Positions 50,849-59,735 of a stretch of 64,000 nt of DNA are shown here, piece by piece. The position numbers and the translations under genes are program-made. Each line of letters starts with the position of its first letter. The stretch's first letter is position 1. A model generated the notes under the pieces. That model did not search any database and had not been told where the DNA came from. It saw nothing but the letters and a program-made list of their open reading frames with translations. The stretch is from Pseudideonella sakaiensis (GTDB taxonomy: Bacteria; Pseudomonadota; Gammaproteobacteria; Burkholderiales; Burkholderiaceae_C), in NCBI RefSeq assembly GCF_001293525.1, contig NZ_BBYR01000045.1:1-64000 (forward strand), read 5' to 3'.

Positions 50849-52180
50849 TTGACCGCCTCGCTCCCCCCGCCCGCGCCGCCTCTCGCGAGCCCGCCACCCG
50901 TCGCCGACGACGGCTCCCCGATCGGCCCCCCTCGCTTCGCCGACCTGCTGGCCCACCGCCCCTTCGTGCGGCTGTGGGTGGCGCGGCTGCTGGGCACGGC
51001 GGCGGCGCAGATGCTGATGGTGACGCTGGGCTGGCACATGTACGAGCGCACCGGGAGCGCCTGGGACCTGGGGCTGGTGGGGCTGGCGCAGTTCGCGCCG
51101 GCGCTGGTGCTGGCGCTGTGGGCGGGGCACGTGGTGGACCACAGCGACCGCGGGCGGGTGGTGGCGCTGTGCCTGGCGACGCAGGCGGCGGTGGCGGCGG
51201 TGCTGGCGGTGGCGACGCTGGCGCCGTCGCTGCCGGGCGGCGCGGCGCATGCGCGCTGGGACAGCCGCACGCTGCTGCTGGCGCTGTCGGTGGTGCTGGG
51301 CGCGGTGCGGGCCTTCCAGATGCCGGCGCAGCAGGCGCTGACGCCGCTGCTGGTGCCGGCCTGGCTGCTGCCGCGGGCGATGGCCTTCAGTTCGGCCGGC
51401 CAGCAGGCGGCGATCATCGGCGGGCCGGCGCTGGGCGGGCTGCTGTTCGTCGCCGGGCTGGGGACGGTCTACCTGAGCTGCACGCTGCTGTTCGGCCTCG
51501 GCGTCGCGCTGATGCTGCGGCTGGGCTGGCGGCACCGGCCGGCGGCGCGCGAGCCGGTGACCTGGCGCACGCTGCTGGCGGGCGTGGACTTCATCTGGCA
51601 CCGCAAGGTGGTGCTGGGCGCCGTCTCGCTAGACCTGTTCGCGGTGCTGCTGGGCGGCGCGGTGGCGCTGCTGCCGATCTACGCGAAGGACATCCTGCAC
51701 GTCGGCCCCTGGGGCCTCGGGCTGCTGCGCAGCGCGCCGGCGGTGGGCGCGCTGGTGATGTCGGTGCTGCTCACGCGCACGCCGCTGGAGCGGCGGGTCG
51801 GCCGCCACCTGCTGGTCGCGGTCGGCGTGTTCGGGCTGAGCATGCTGGTGTTCGGGCTGTCGACGCAGTTCTGGCTGTCGCTGGCGGCGCTGGCGGTGTC
51901 CGGCGCGGCGGACATGGTCAACGTGGTGATCCGGCAGACCCTGGTGCAGCTGGAGACGCCGGACGCGATGCGCGGCCGCGTCAGCGCGGTGAACTCGATC
52001 TTCATCGGGGCCAGCAACCAGCTCGGGGAGTTCGAGTCGGGCGCCACCGCGGCGCTGCTCGGCCCGGTCGGCTCGGTGGTGCTGGGGGGCCTGGGCACGA
52101 TCGCCGTCGCGCTGGCCTGGGTGCGGCTGTTTCCGGGGCTGGCGGCGCGCGACCGGATGGTCGAGCCGCGGCAGGGGTAG
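50849..52180 (+). CDS. MFS transporter (EntS/DUF894-like)
   Basis: Inner-membrane transporter of 443 residues with about 11-12 hydrophobic segments. FVRLWVARLLGTAAAQMLMV, GHVVDHSDRGRVVALCLA (motif A-like) and MRGRVSAVNSIFIGASNQLG are typical of the EntS-like MFS_3 group, which exports siderophores or drugs. The TTG at 50849 is preferred because sequence upstream is Arg/Pro-rich and unlike an MFS N-terminus; an ATG at 50738 is in frame. Substrate unknown. Confidence 0.82.
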   Translation: MTASLPPPAPPLASPPPVADDGSPIGPPRFADLLAHRPFVRLWVARLLGTAAAQMLMVTLGWHMYERTGSAWDLGLVGLAQFAPALVLALWAGHVVDHSDRGRVVALCLATQAAVAAVLAVATLAPSLPGGAAHARWDSRTLLLALSVVLGAVRAFQMPAQQALTPLLVPAWLLPRAMAFSSAGQQAAIIGGPALGGLLFVAGLGTVYLSCTLLFGLGVALMLRLGWRHRPAAREPVTWRTLLAGVDFIWHRKVVLGAVSLDLFAVLLGGAVALLPIYAKDILHVGPWGLGLLRSAPAVGALVMSVLLTRTPLERRVGRHLLVAVGVFGLSMLVFGLSTQFWLSLAALAVSGAADMVNVVIRQTLVQLETPDAMRGRVSAVNSIFIGASNQLGEFESGATAALLGPVGSVVLGGLGTIAVALAWVRLFPGLAARDRMVEPRQG

Positions 52181-52287
52181 CAGCGGGGCCGGTCCTTCCC
52201 GCGGGGCGGGTACGAGGGGCGCCCGCCCGTGGCGGAGCAGGGCCTGCGGCCGGGCGGGCGCCCTCGGCGCCGCCGGCCGTGGCGGCG

Positions 52288-52551
52288 TCAGCGCACCAGC
52301 GCGATCTCCGCGTCGGGCGTGGCGGGGGCTTCGGCGGGCAGCATCCGGCGGATCGCGCGGTCGAGCGCGCTGAACACCGAGTCGGAGACCACGCGGCCCG
52401 GCCGGGCCGCACGCACCTGCTCGAGTTCCTGGGCCACGCTCGGGCGCAGCTGCGGCACCGCGGTCAGGATGCTGCGGATCGCGGCCTGGGTGGCCAGCAA
52501 CTGGGCTTCGACCTGGTAGAGGTGGTCGCGCAGTTCTTTGTCGTCGTGCAT
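52288..52551 (-). CDS. Hypothetical small helical protein
   Basis: An 87-residue protein starting MHDDKELRDHLYQVEAQLLA; almost entirely helical, with a likely coiled coil in the first 45 residues. GGAG lies 8-11 bases upstream of its ATG (reverse of 52559-52562). No family recognised. It stands alone between the MFS gene and flhB. Confidence 0.6.
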   Translation of the reverse strand: MHDDKELRDHLYQVEAQLLATQAAIRSILTAVPQLRPSVAQELEQVRAARPGRVVSDSVFSALDRAIRRMLPAEAPATPDAEIALVR

Positions 52552-52852
52552 GTCGGCTCCTGTGGGGGGAGGGCGGCTGCGGGGCAGGGCGGCGGCGCGG
52601 GGGCGTCGCGCCCGGCCGGGCCGGCGATATACATCATGTTACCAACCGCCCCGCTTGCGAACCCCCCGGCCAAAGCCCCTCGGCCGGCAGGTGGAATGCG
52701 TCACGCGCGGACGGTCCCCGATGCCGCGAGCATGCCCCGCCGGGGCGCGGCGCGGGCCGGAAGAAAGGCGGGGAAGGCGCCGCTTTTCGGGCTCAAGTCC
52801 CGCGGGGCGCCCGGAACAATGCCGGTGCGCCCTGTCGTGGGCGCGTCCCGCC
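52552..52852 (+). other. Intergenic region upstream of flhB
   Basis: 301 bases. It contains the leader of the reverse-strand gene and, near the right end, the sigma-28-like motif (52792-52820). TATACATCATG at 52626-52636 is an A/T island that may serve the reverse-strand gene. Nothing else seen. Confidence 0.5.
52792..52820 (+). promoter_or_regulatory. Sigma-28-like promoter of flhB
   Basis: CTCAAGTCC (52792-52800), 12 bases, GGAACAAT (52813-52820). The same two blocks at the same distance occur upstream of flhF, and a close variant precedes the chemoreceptor. The flhB ATG is 32 bases downstream. Confidence 0.65.
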
Positions 52853-54016
52853 ATGGCCGATTCCAGCTCCGAAGACCGCAACCTACCCGCCACCCCGCGC
52901 AAGATCAACAAGGCGCGGGAGGAGGGCAATGTCCCGCGCTCGCAGGACCTGGGGCATTTCGCGGCGCTGGCGGTGGGCGGCTCGGTGCTCGTCGCCACGG
53001 CGCCGCAGTGGGTCGGCTGGATGCGCGAGCTGCTGAGCCAGGCGCTGCGCTTCGACCACCGCGCGGTGGCCAGCCCCGCCTTCATGGGCGAACGCCTGCT
53101 CGAGCTGACGCTGAAGCTGCTGGTGGTGATCCTGCCGCTGGGCGTGCTGATGGCGGTGGTGGCGCTGGGCGCGTCGCTCGCCGTCGGCGGCTGGAACTTC
53201 ACGCTGAAGGCGATGCAGCCGCGCTTCGAAAAGTTCAACCCGATCACCGGCTTGCCGCGCATCTTCGCGAAGCAGCAGCTGATCAATGCGCTGAAGGCGG
53301 TGGTGCTGGCGCTGATCCTGGGCACGGTGGGGGCGCTCTATCTGCGCGCCCACGTGGACAGCTTCGTCGGCACGCTGGGGCTGGCGCTGCCGGCCGCGCT
53401 CGGGCAGGTCGGCGACACCGTGCTGGGCGGGCTGCTGCTGCTGCTGCTGGTGCTGGCGCTGTTCGCCGTGGTCGATGCGCCGCTGCAGCGCCACCTGCAC
53501 CTGTCGCGGCTCAAGATGAGCCACCAGGAGGTGAAGAAGGAGCACAAGGAGACGGAGGGCAGCGCCGAGGTGAAGGGCCGCATCCGCTCGAAGATGCGCG
53601 AGATGTCGCGCCGCCGCATGATGGCCGCGGTGCCGACCGCCGACCTGGTGGTGATGAACCCGACCCACTACGCCGTCGCGCTGAAGTACGACGAGGCCTC
53701 GATGGGCGCGCCGCGCGTGGTCGCCAAGGGCACGGACCGCGTCGCGCTGGCGATCCGCGACCTGGCCAAGACCTCGAAGGTGCCGGTGCTGCAGGCGCCG
53801 GTGCTCGCGCGCGCGCTCTACGCCCACGCCCAGATCGACCGCGAGATCCCGGCCGCGCTGTTCTCGGCCGTGGCCCAGGTGCTCGCCTACGTTTACCAGC
53901 TGCGCGCGGCCGCCGCCGGCCGCGGCCGCGGCCCCGGCGACCTGCCCGCGCTGGACGTGCCGCCCGAACTCGACCCGCACCACCGGAAGACCGCCGACCC
54001 GGAGACCGCTGAATGA
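52853..54016 (+). CDS. flhB: Flagellar export protein FlhB
   Basis: Export-gate protein of 387 residues that switches substrate class from hook to filament. Four N-terminal membrane segments follow the characteristic ATPRKINKAREEGNVPRSQD. The cytoplasmic domain has the autocleavage site NPTHYAVALKY. The C-terminal tail after YQLRAAAAGRG is longer than in E. coli and Pro-rich. Its stop overlaps flhA. Confidence 0.96.
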   Translation: MADSSSEDRNLPATPRKINKAREEGNVPRSQDLGHFAALAVGGSVLVATAPQWVGWMRELLSQALRFDHRAVASPAFMGERLLELTLKLLVVILPLGVLMAVVALGASLAVGGWNFTLKAMQPRFEKFNPITGLPRIFAKQQLINALKAVVLALILGTVGALYLRAHVDSFVGTLGLALPAALGQVGDTVLGGLLLLLLVLALFAVVDAPLQRHLHLSRLKMSHQEVKKEHKETEGSAEVKGRIRSKMREMSRRRMMAAVPTADLVVMNPTHYAVALKYDEASMGAPRVVAKGTDRVALAIRDLAKTSKVPVLQAPVLARALYAHAQIDREIPAALFSAVAQVLAYVYQLRAAAAGRGRGPGDLPALDVPPELDPHHRKTADPETAE

Positions 54017-56100
54017 ATGCCGTGCTGACCCGCATGCAGGGGGCCTTCGGCGCCCACGCCGTGCTGATCAAGGCGCTGATGGCGCCGCTGTTCATCGTCA
54101 TGGTGCTGGCCATGATGGTGCTGCCGCTGCCGCCGTTCGCGCTGGACCTGCTGTTCACCTTCAACATCGCGGTCGCGCTGATGGTGATGGTGGTGGCCTC
54201 CTACATGATCCGCCCGCTGGATTTCGCCGCCTTCCCCGCGGTGATCCTGATGACCACGCTGCTGCGCCTGTCGCTGAACGTGGCCTCGACGCGCGTGGTG
54301 CTGCTCGAAGGCCACACCGGGCCGGGTGCCGCCGGCGCGGTGATCGAGTCCTTCGGCCACTTCCTGATCGGCGGCAACTTCGCGGTCGGCCTGATCGTGT
54401 TCGCGATCCTGGTGGTGATCAACTTCGTGGTGGTCACCAAGGGCGCGGAGCGCATCGCCGAGGTCGGCGCGCGCTTCACGCTGGACGCGATGCCCGGCAA
54501 GCAGATGGCGATCGACGCCGACCTGAACGCCGGCCTGATCGACGAGAAGGAGGCCAAGCGCCGCCGCGCCGAGGTCGGCGAGGAGGCGGAGTTCTTCGGC
54601 TCGATGGACGGCGCGAGCAAGTTCGTGCGCGGCGACGCGATGGCCGGCCTGCTGATCCTGGCGATCAACATCGTCGGCGGCCTGGTGATCGGCATCGTGC
54701 AGCACGGCCTGTCGGCCTCGCAGGCGGCGCAGAACTACGTGCTGCTGGCGGTCGGCGACGCGCTGGTGGCGCAGATTCCCGGCCTGCTGATCTCGGTGGC
54801 CGCCGCGATGGTGGTTTCGCGCGTCGGCAAGGAACAGGACGTCGGCAGCCAGATCTCCAAGCAGGTGTTCGGCTCGCCGCGCTCCTTCGCGATCACCGCC
54901 GGCGTGATCGGCCTGCTCGGCGTGATCCCGGGCATGCCGCACCTGGTCTTCCTGCTGATCGCCAGCGGCCTGGCCTATGCCGCGTGGAAGCTGCAGAAGC
55001 GGGCCGAGCAGGCCCGGCTCGCGCCGCCACCGGCGCCGCAGGCGGCGCCGGACGCCAACGCCGAGGCCAGCTGGGACGACCTGCAGCCGGTGGACACGCT
55101 CGGCCTGGAGGTCGGCTACCGCCTGATCGCGCTGGTCGACAAGGCGCGCGACGGCGACCTGCTGGCCCGCATCAAGGGCGTCCGCAAGAAGTTCGCACAG
55201 GACGTGGGCTTCCTGCCGCCGGCCGTGCACATCCGCGACAACCTGGAGCTCAAGCCCAGCATGTACCGCCTGACGCTGCGCGGCGCGGTGGTCGGCGAGG
55301 GCGAGGCCTACCCCGGCATGTGGCTGGCGATCAACCCGGGCGGCGCCACCACCCAGCTGATCGGCACCCGCACCACCGACCCGGCCTTCGGCCTGCCGGC
55401 GGTGTGGATCGACGACCGCCAGCGCGAGGCGGCGCAGATGGCCGGCTTCACCGTGGTCGACTGCTCGACCGTCGTCGCGACCCACCTGTCGCACCTGATG
55501 CAGACCCACGCGGCCCGCCTGCTCGGCCGGGTCGAGACCCAGCAACTGGTCGACCACGTGACCCGGCTCGCCCCCAAGCTGATCGAGGACGTGGTGCCGA
55601 AGATGGTCGCGATCCCGGTGCTGCAGAAGGTGCTGCAGCTGCTGCTGGAGGAGGGCGTGCACATCCGCGACATGCGCTCCATCGTCGAGAGCCTGGCCGA
55701 GGAGGCCGCCGCCGTGTCCGACCCGGCCGAGCTGGCGCGCCGCATCCGCATCCACATGGCGCCGGCGATCGTGCAGCAGATCTACGGCCCGGTGCGCGAG
55801 CTGGACGTGATCGCGCTCGAGCCGGGGCTGGAACGCCTGGTCACGCAGGCGCTGAACTCGCCGCACGGCGCGGCGCTCGACCCGGGCGTGGCCGAGACCC
55901 TGACGCGCAGCGCGGCCGAGACCGCCAAGCGCCAGGAGGACCTGGGCATGCCGGCCTGCCTGCTGGTGCCGGACCTGATCCGCTCGCCGATGGCGCGGCT
56001 GCTGCGCCGCGCCGCGCCGCGGCTGCGCGTGCTCGGCCACAGCGAGATCCCGGACACCCACACGATCCGCATCGGCTCGATCATCGGCGGCGCCGCCTGA
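54013..56100 (+). CDS. flhA: Flagellar export protein FlhA
   Basis: Major export-gate subunit of 695 residues. Eight hydrophobic segments fill about residues 18-325, including the FHIPEP-type signature region ATRVVLLEGHTGPGAAGAVI. A linker (PPPAPQAAPDANAEASWDD) leads to the cytoplasmic ring domain that docks chaperone-substrate complexes (GYRLIALVDKARDGDLLARI onward). Overlaps flhB by four bases, so the two are translationally coupled. Confidence 0.97.
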   Translation: MNAVLTRMQGAFGAHAVLIKALMAPLFIVMVLAMMVLPLPPFALDLLFTFNIAVALMVMVVASYMIRPLDFAAFPAVILMTTLLRLSLNVASTRVVLLEGHTGPGAAGAVIESFGHFLIGGNFAVGLIVFAILVVINFVVVTKGAERIAEVGARFTLDAMPGKQMAIDADLNAGLIDEKEAKRRRAEVGEEAEFFGSMDGASKFVRGDAMAGLLILAINIVGGLVIGIVQHGLSASQAAQNYVLLAVGDALVAQIPGLLISVAAAMVVSRVGKEQDVGSQISKQVFGSPRSFAITAGVIGLLGVIPGMPHLVFLLIASGLAYAAWKLQKRAEQARLAPPPAPQAAPDANAEASWDDLQPVDTLGLEVGYRLIALVDKARDGDLLARIKGVRKKFAQDVGFLPPAVHIRDNLELKPSMYRLTLRGAVVGEGEAYPGMWLAINPGGATTQLIGTRTTDPAFGLPAVWIDDRQREAAQMAGFTVVDCSTVVATHLSHLMQTHAARLLGRVETQQLVDHVTRLAPKLIEDVVPKMVAIPVLQKVLQLLLEEGVHIRDMRSIVESLAEEAAAVSDPAELARRIRIHMAPAIVQQIYGPVRELDVIALEPGLERLVTQALNSPHGAALDPGVAETLTRSAAETAKRQEDLGMPACLLVPDLIRSPMARLLRRAAPRLRVLGHSEIPDTHTIRIGSIIGGAA

Positions 56101-56121
56101 GGGCCGGACCGCACGATCGAA

Positions 56122-56143
56122 CGAGGGATCGCTGGATCCCTCG
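56122..56143 (+). terminator. Hairpin downstream of flhA
   Basis: CGAGGGATC (56122-56130) and GATCCCTCG (56135-56143) pair perfectly over a four-base loop. There is no U-tract, so termination strength is uncertain. Confidence 0.4.
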
Positions 56144-56154
56144 GCGGATCACCT

Positions 56155-56177
56155 GAGCGCCCGAGCGCCCGAGCGCC
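56155..56177 (+). repeat. Short tandem repeat GAGCGCCC
   Basis: Two full units and a 7-base third copy, noncoding, between flhA and flhF. Confidence 0.8.
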
Positions 56178-56263
56178 AGGCCGCCCGGCCGTCGGCCGAC
56201 CGGCCACCCCTCCCCGGCACCGCGCCGGCCGCGAAATGGGGGGCTTCGACCCCGTTCATCGGG

Positions 56264-56292
56264 CTCAAGTCCTGGGCCGGCCCGGGAACAAT
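56264..56292 (+). promoter_or_regulatory. Sigma-28-like promoter of the flhF-fliA operon
   Basis: CTCAAGTCC (56264-56272), 12 bases, GGAACAAT (56285-56292), identical in both blocks and spacing to the flhB site. Since fliA lies in the operon downstream, this would make a positive feedback loop. Confidence 0.65.
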
Positions 56293-56473
56293 CCTCTCCA
56301 GTCGCCGATGCGTCGATCCGTGTCGTGCCCCGAAAGCCCCCGCGCCGCCGCGCGCGGGGTCTGCCCCAAAAGGGCAGCTTTCGGCGCACTGATCCCCCGA
56401 CCGCCGCCCCGGCCGCCGAACCACACTGGATGCACCGTCGATTCCCGGTCCGTCCGACCCGCTGGAGCCTCCG

Positions 56474-58111
56474 ATGAACGTCAAACGCTTTACCGCTCGC
56501 ACCTCGCGCGATGCCCTGAGCCTCGTGCGCCAGGCCTTCGGCGACGATGCGGTGGTGCTGTCGACCAAGCCCTGCCCCGAGGGCGTGGAGGTGATGGCGA
56601 TGGCGCCGGAGAGCGTGGCGCAGATCGAGCGCGTCGCGGCCCCGCACGTCGCCCTGCCGGCCGGCCCCGCCGCCGCGGCGCCAGTCGCGCCGAAGTCGAA
56701 CCGCCTGTCGCTGGCCGCGCGCGCGGCGATGCGCGCCGGCGAGCGCCTGATGCACGGCGAGCGCGCCCAGCCCGCGGCGCCGGCCGCCCGCAGCGCCTCC
56801 GCGGCGCCGGCCGCCGGCGTCGAGCGCGACGTCGAGCAGCTCGCGATGAGCACGCTGTCGTTCCAGGACTACGTGCGCGAGCGCATGCTGAAGAAGCGCG
56901 AGGCCGAGCTGCGCGGCGAGCCGCTGCCGACGCCCGAGCCGCCGCCGGCCGCCGAGCCGCGCCGCGCCGAGCCCCGCCGTGCCGAGCCGGCGCCCGCGCG
57001 CAGCGCGGCCCCGAGCCCCGCGCCGGCGCGCCGCCGCGAGCCGCCGGTGCTGCGCGAGGAGGTGCCGGAGTTCCGCTCCTCGGTCGCCTTCGACGAGGAG
57101 CCGCTGCCCAGCCTGGCCGATGCCGGCCATGCGCGGCGCGAGCAGCAGGACATGATCCACGAGCTGCGCGCGATGAAGGGCCTGATCGAGGAGCGCTTCG
57201 GCGCGCTGGCCTTCATGGAGAAGCTGCAGCGCCAGCCGGCGCAGGCGCGGCTGAGCCAGCGCCTGCTCGACGTCGGCTTCTCGCCGGCGCTGATCCGCAA
57301 GCTGGCCGAGGGCATGGGCGCCGAGGTCGGCGACGAGCAGGCCTGGGCCGCCGCCGTGCTGCAGCGCAACCTGCACACCGCCGAGCACGAGGCGCCGCTG
57401 GAGGACCAGGGCGGCATCTATGCGCTGATCGGCGCCACCGGCGTCGGCAAGACCACGACCACCGCGAAGATCGCCGCCGCCTTCGCGACGCGGCACGGCG
57501 CCGCCAACCTCGGGCTGATCACGCTCGACGCCTACCGCGTCGCCGCCCACGAGCAGCTGCGCGCCTACGGCCGCATCCTCGGCGTGCCGGTGCACACCGC
57601 GCACGACCGTGCCTCGCTGGAGGACCTGCTGGAGCTGCTCGGCGGCAAGAAGATGGTGCTGATCGACACCGCCGGCATGGCCCAGCGCGACAGCCGCACC
57701 CAGGAGCTGCTGGAGATGCTGGGCAGCCGCCGCATCAACAAGCTGCTGGTGGTGAACGCCGCCGCGCAGGGCGAGACGATCGAGGACGTGCTGGTGTCCT
57801 ACCGTGCCAGCCAGGCCAAGGGCATCGTGCTGTCGAAGATCGACGAGGCCGTCAAGCTCGGCCCGGCGCTGGACGCGCTGATCCGCCACCGGCTGACGGT
57901 GCTGGCCGTCGCCAACGGCCAGCGCGTGCCCGAGGACTGGCACCGGCTGTCGGCCCATGCGCTGGTGCAGCGCGCGCTGCGCGCCACCGCGGCGCCCGCC
58001 TGGAAGGTCGAGGCGGACGACGTCAACCTCGTCTTCTCGGCCCCGCAGCACCACGCCAGCGGCCGCGCCCCCCAGCCGCGCGAAGGCCGCGGCGCCGCCC
58101 ACGCGCTCTGA
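56474..58111 (+). CDS. flhF: Flagellar biosynthesis GTPase FlhF
   Basis: SRP-type GTPase of 545 residues that sets flagellar position and number at the pole. The N-terminal B domain starts MNVKRFTARTSRDALSLVRQ. A Pro/Ala/Arg-rich stretch covers about residues 150-200. The NG domain carries G1 GATGVGKTTTTAKIA near residue 320, LITLDAYRVAAHEQL, G3 DTAGM and G4 SKIDE. Longer than average because of the disordered middle. Confidence 0.94.
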   Translation: MNVKRFTARTSRDALSLVRQAFGDDAVVLSTKPCPEGVEVMAMAPESVAQIERVAAPHVALPAGPAAAAPVAPKSNRLSLAARAAMRAGERLMHGERAQPAAPAARSASAAPAAGVERDVEQLAMSTLSFQDYVRERMLKKREAELRGEPLPTPEPPPAAEPRRAEPRRAEPAPARSAAPSPAPARRREPPVLREEVPEFRSSVAFDEEPLPSLADAGHARREQQDMIHELRAMKGLIEERFGALAFMEKLQRQPAQARLSQRLLDVGFSPALIRKLAEGMGAEVGDEQAWAAAVLQRNLHTAEHEAPLEDQGGIYALIGATGVGKTTTTAKIAAAFATRHGAANLGLITLDAYRVAAHEQLRAYGRILGVPVHTAHDRASLEDLLELLGGKKMVLIDTAGMAQRDSRTQELLEMLGSRRINKLLVVNAAAQGETIEDVLVSYRASQAKGIVLSKIDEAVKLGPALDALIRHRLTVLAVANGQRVPEDWHRLSAHALVQRALRATAAPAWKVEADDVNLVFSAPQHHASGRAPQPREGRGAAHAL

Positions 58112-58149
58112 TCCGCCCGCCGCCCCGACCGACGTTCCCCCAGCCGCCC

Positions 58150-58983
58150 ATGACCGCCTCCCGCGCGATGCCCCAGGACCAGGCCGACGGACTGCGCCGC
58201 CTGTTCGCCCCCGTGGCGACCCGCCACCTGCCGGTCGTCTCCAACCCGCACATGGCCTTCGGCGGCGTGATGCTCGAGCGCATCTGCACCGCACTGGCGA
58301 ACCTCGGGCGCCACACGCTGGTGGTCGACGCCGGCGAGCGCTCGCCGCAGCCGCGCGAGCTGGCCGCGCTCGGCCTGGCCGAGTGCGTGGAGCCCTTGTC
58401 CACCGAGGTCTCCTACCTCGCGGCGCGCGGCCTGCCGCTGCGCTTCGTCGACCACCGCGGCTCGACCGGCGCCTTCCTGCAGGCGGTGGCGGATGCCGCG
58501 CCGCAGGCCGACGTGATCCTGGTGCATGCGCCGGCCGGTGACCTGTGCCGGCTGTTCGCGCACGCCGAGCCCGGCCGCTGCGCGCACCCGCTGGTGCTGA
58601 GCGACGAGCGGCCCGCGAGCGTCACCCACGCCTATGCGGCGATGAAGCTGCTGACGCAGCGCGCCGGCCTGGCGGTGCACGACCTGCTGCTGAGCGCGGC
58701 CGCCGGCTCGCGGCGCGCCGAACGCATCGCGCAGCAGCTCGGCCGCTGCGCCGACGATTTCCTGGGGGCGGCGGTGCGCGAATGCCTGCGCGTCGACCCG
58801 GCCACCCACGCCCACGAGGCGCCCACCGCCGCGCTGCAGCGCTGGGCGGCCGAGCTGGCCCGGCCCGCCGCGCCACCGGCGCACGCGGCGCAGGCCGCCG
58901 ATCCGCCGCCGCTGGCCGGCGGCTGGCCCGCCGCCGGCGCGATGGCTTACCGTCACATGGCCGCCACCCGGGCGATGAACTGA
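58150..58983 (+). CDS. FlhG-like protein lacking the ATP-binding P-loop
   Basis: Protein of 277 residues in the place of flhG, between flhF and fliA. The layout follows MinD/ParA proteins: HLPVVSNPHMAFGGVMLERI where the deviant Walker A should be, then HTLVVDAGE, ADVILVHAPAG, and LVLSDERPASVTHAYAAMKLL. The P-loop GKGGVGKT is absent; only scattered Gly residues remain. It probably cannot hydrolyse ATP, so it may bind FlhF or FlhA without cycling. The C-terminal 60 residues are Ala/Pro-rich. Confidence 0.78.
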   Translation: MTASRAMPQDQADGLRRLFAPVATRHLPVVSNPHMAFGGVMLERICTALANLGRHTLVVDAGERSPQPRELAALGLAECVEPLSTEVSYLAARGLPLRFVDHRGSTGAFLQAVADAAPQADVILVHAPAGDLCRLFAHAEPGRCAHPLVLSDERPASVTHAYAAMKLLTQRAGLAVHDLLLSAAAGSRRAERIAQQLGRCADDFLGAAVRECLRVDPATHAHEAPTAALQRWAAELARPAAPPAHAAQAADPPPLAGGWPAAGAMAYRHMAATRAMN

Positions 58984-58998
58984 ATGCTGGAGACCCGC

Positions 58999-59712
58999 AT
59001 GTACACCGCCAAAGGCCGCCTCGACATCAACTCGATGCTGAAGCAGTACAGCCCGCTGGTGCGCCGCCTGGCCCACCAGATGATCGCGAAGCTGCCGGCC
59101 AACGTGGAGATCGACGACCTGATCCAGGTCGGCATGATCGGCCTGACCGATGCGCTGAGCCGCTTCGACGCCGCCCAGGGCGTGCAGTTCGAGACCTTCG
59201 CGACCCAGCGCATCCGCGGCGCGATGCTCGACGAGCTGCGCGGCAACGACTACCTGTCGCGGGGCACGCGCAAGCAGCAGCGCTCGATCGAGTCGGCCGT
59301 GCACAAGCTGGAGCAGAAGCTCGGCCGCGCGCCGCAGGAAAGCGAGATCGCCAAGGAGATGGGCCTGAGCCTGGCCGAGTACCAGGAACTGCTCGGCAAG
59401 GTGCGCGGCACCCAGCTCGTCTACCTGGAGGACATGACCGGCGACGACGGCGACACCGACTTCCTCGACCGCCACGTCGCCGACGACGGCCTGAACCCGC
59501 TGGCCCAGCTGCAGGACCACCGCATGCGCTCGGCGCTGGTGGAGGCGATCAAGCACCTGCCGGAGCGCGAGCAGTACGTGATGAGCATGTACTACGAACA
59601 CGACATGAACCTGAAGGAGATCGCCGCGGTGCTGGGCGTGACCGAGTCGCGCGTGTGCCAGCTGCACAGCCAGTCGATCGCGCGGCTGCGCGTGAAGCTG
59701 CGCGAGTTCTGA
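58999..59712 (+). CDS. fliA: Flagellar sigma factor sigma-28
   Basis: Sigma factor of 237 residues that directs RNA polymerase to late flagellar and chemotaxis genes. Region 2 contains YSPLVRRLAHQMIAKLPANV and FETFATQRIRGAMLDELR. Region 3 contains RKQQRSIESAVHKLEQKLGR. Region 4 has the HTH NLKEIAAVLGVTESRVCQLH. The ATG at 58999 is favoured over one at 58984 because GGAG sits 7 bases before it. Confidence 0.95.
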   Translation: MYTAKGRLDINSMLKQYSPLVRRLAHQMIAKLPANVEIDDLIQVGMIGLTDALSRFDAAQGVQFETFATQRIRGAMLDELRGNDYLSRGTRKQQRSIESAVHKLEQKLGRAPQESEIAKEMGLSLAEYQELLGKVRGTQLVYLEDMTGDDGDTDFLDRHVADDGLNPLAQLQDHRMRSALVEAIKHLPEREQYVMSMYYEHDMNLKEIAAVLGVTESRVCQLHSQSIARLRVKLREF

Positions 59713-59735
59713 GCCCGCCGCCCGGCGACCGCCCG

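Larger units (their letters stand above)
56101..56473 (+). other. flhA-flhF intergenic region
   Basis: 373 bases. It holds a perfect 9-bp hairpin CGAGGGATC/GATCCCTCG (56122-56143), a short GAGCGCCC tandem repeat (56155-56177) and the sigma-28-like motif (56264-56292), followed by a leader of about 175 bases to flhF. No gene seen. Confidence 0.6.
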
